Source: an uncultured Bacilli bacterium (lineage in GTDB: Bacteria > Bacillota_I > Bacilli_A > RF39 > UBA660). From it: a DNA stretch of 6,264 nt. Position 1 is the stretch's first letter. Each line of letters starts with the position of its first letter. Positions 6,197 to 6,264 of this stretch are shown here, in pieces. The notes beneath the pieces are model-generated. The model saw only the letters and a list, made by a program, of their open reading frames with translations, had not been told where the DNA came from and did not search any database. The stretch spans positions 1 to 6,264 of the forward strand of contig CANRHM010000079.1 of the NCBI GenBank assembly GCA_947630415.1, in the 5' to 3' direction. The position numbers were made by a program, and so were the translations under genes.

Positions 6197-6264
6197 GTGC
6201 GTCAGTTCGGCGTGTAATATATAGTTGGTGGGAAGCCAACATGGTAATCTCTAGCAAAGAGCCA
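6197..6264 (+). mobile_element. Probable 5' end of a group II intron, or another structured RNA (3' partial)
   Basis: The segment begins with GTGCG, matching the group II intron 5' consensus GUGYG, and folds into three successive hairpins: CGTC (6200-6203) with GGCG (6209-6212), loop AGTTC; GTTGG (6224-6228) with CCAAC (6236-6240), 7-base loop; and TGG...CTCT (6242-6252) with AGAG-CCA (6258-6264), loop AGCAA. The order and loop sizes parallel the start of domain I in known bacterial group II introns such as Ll.LtrB and the Oceanobacillus iheyensis IIC intron, as I recall them. The rest, including any LtrA-type reverse transcriptase, domain V and the 3' splice site, lies beyond the window. Against this, the promoter's predicted start is almost at the first base, so it could instead be an independently transcribed noncoding RNA or a leader such as a riboswitch. 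Confidence 0.5.

Noticed and set aside
6192..6264. tmRNA, RNase P, T-box, cobalamin or lysine riboswitch at the right edge
   Set aside because: I compared the visible bases with the conserved cores I know for these RNAs and found no convincing match. The GTGCG start and hairpin order fit a group II intron better, though only 68 bases are available.
1..6264. CRISPR array, tRNA or rRNA genes, transposase
   Set aside because: No regularly spaced direct repeats, no cloverleaf or rRNA-like segments and no transposase frames were seen on either strand.

Overview
The window looks like a chromosomal piece of a low-GC Firmicutes-type bacterium, probably an uncultured gut lineage of Bacilli or Clostridia. 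That is inferred from the AT-rich DNA, strong GGAGG-type ribosome binding sites, TATAAT-type promoters and Gram-positive cell-surface protein families. TGA is not read as a sense codon in the three genes, which argues against Mycoplasma-type code use. No database search was possible.

Layout. (1) From the left edge to 2683 (+) lies a large exported surface protein, cut by the window edge at its extreme 5' end. It has a SipW/TasA-like signal segment, several beta-rich modules and a C-terminal formylglycine-generating-enzyme/C-type-lectin-like (CLec) domain. Its last ~130 bp differ from the rest of the gene: much richer in GC, rich in NNC/NNT codons, and ending in an adenine-free stretch. This is what the variable region of a diversity-generating retroelement (DGR) target looks like. 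No reverse transcriptase or template repeat is in the window, so the retroelement would have to act from elsewhere. (2) A bidirectional terminator at 2724-2747 separates it from a convergent gene, 2746-4677 (-), encoding a membrane protein with three N-terminal helices and about eight tandem PASTA-like repeats but no kinase domain. (3) A 161-bp divergent promoter region (4678-4838) leads to 4839-6143 (+), a polytopic O-antigen-ligase/polymerase-like protein. (4) At 6157-6264 a near-consensus promoter is followed at once by a strongly structured RNA segment. It starts GTGCG and folds into three consecutive hairpins, resembling the 5' end of a group II intron, and it runs off the window.

How they fit together. 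All three proteins are predicted to act at the cell surface: a possibly hypervariable ligand-binding protein, a PASTA protein that may contact peptidoglycan, and a glycan polymerase or ligase. The most interesting element is the candidate DGR target at the left. The group II-like RNA at the right edge would, if confirmed, point to a second and unrelated retroelement.
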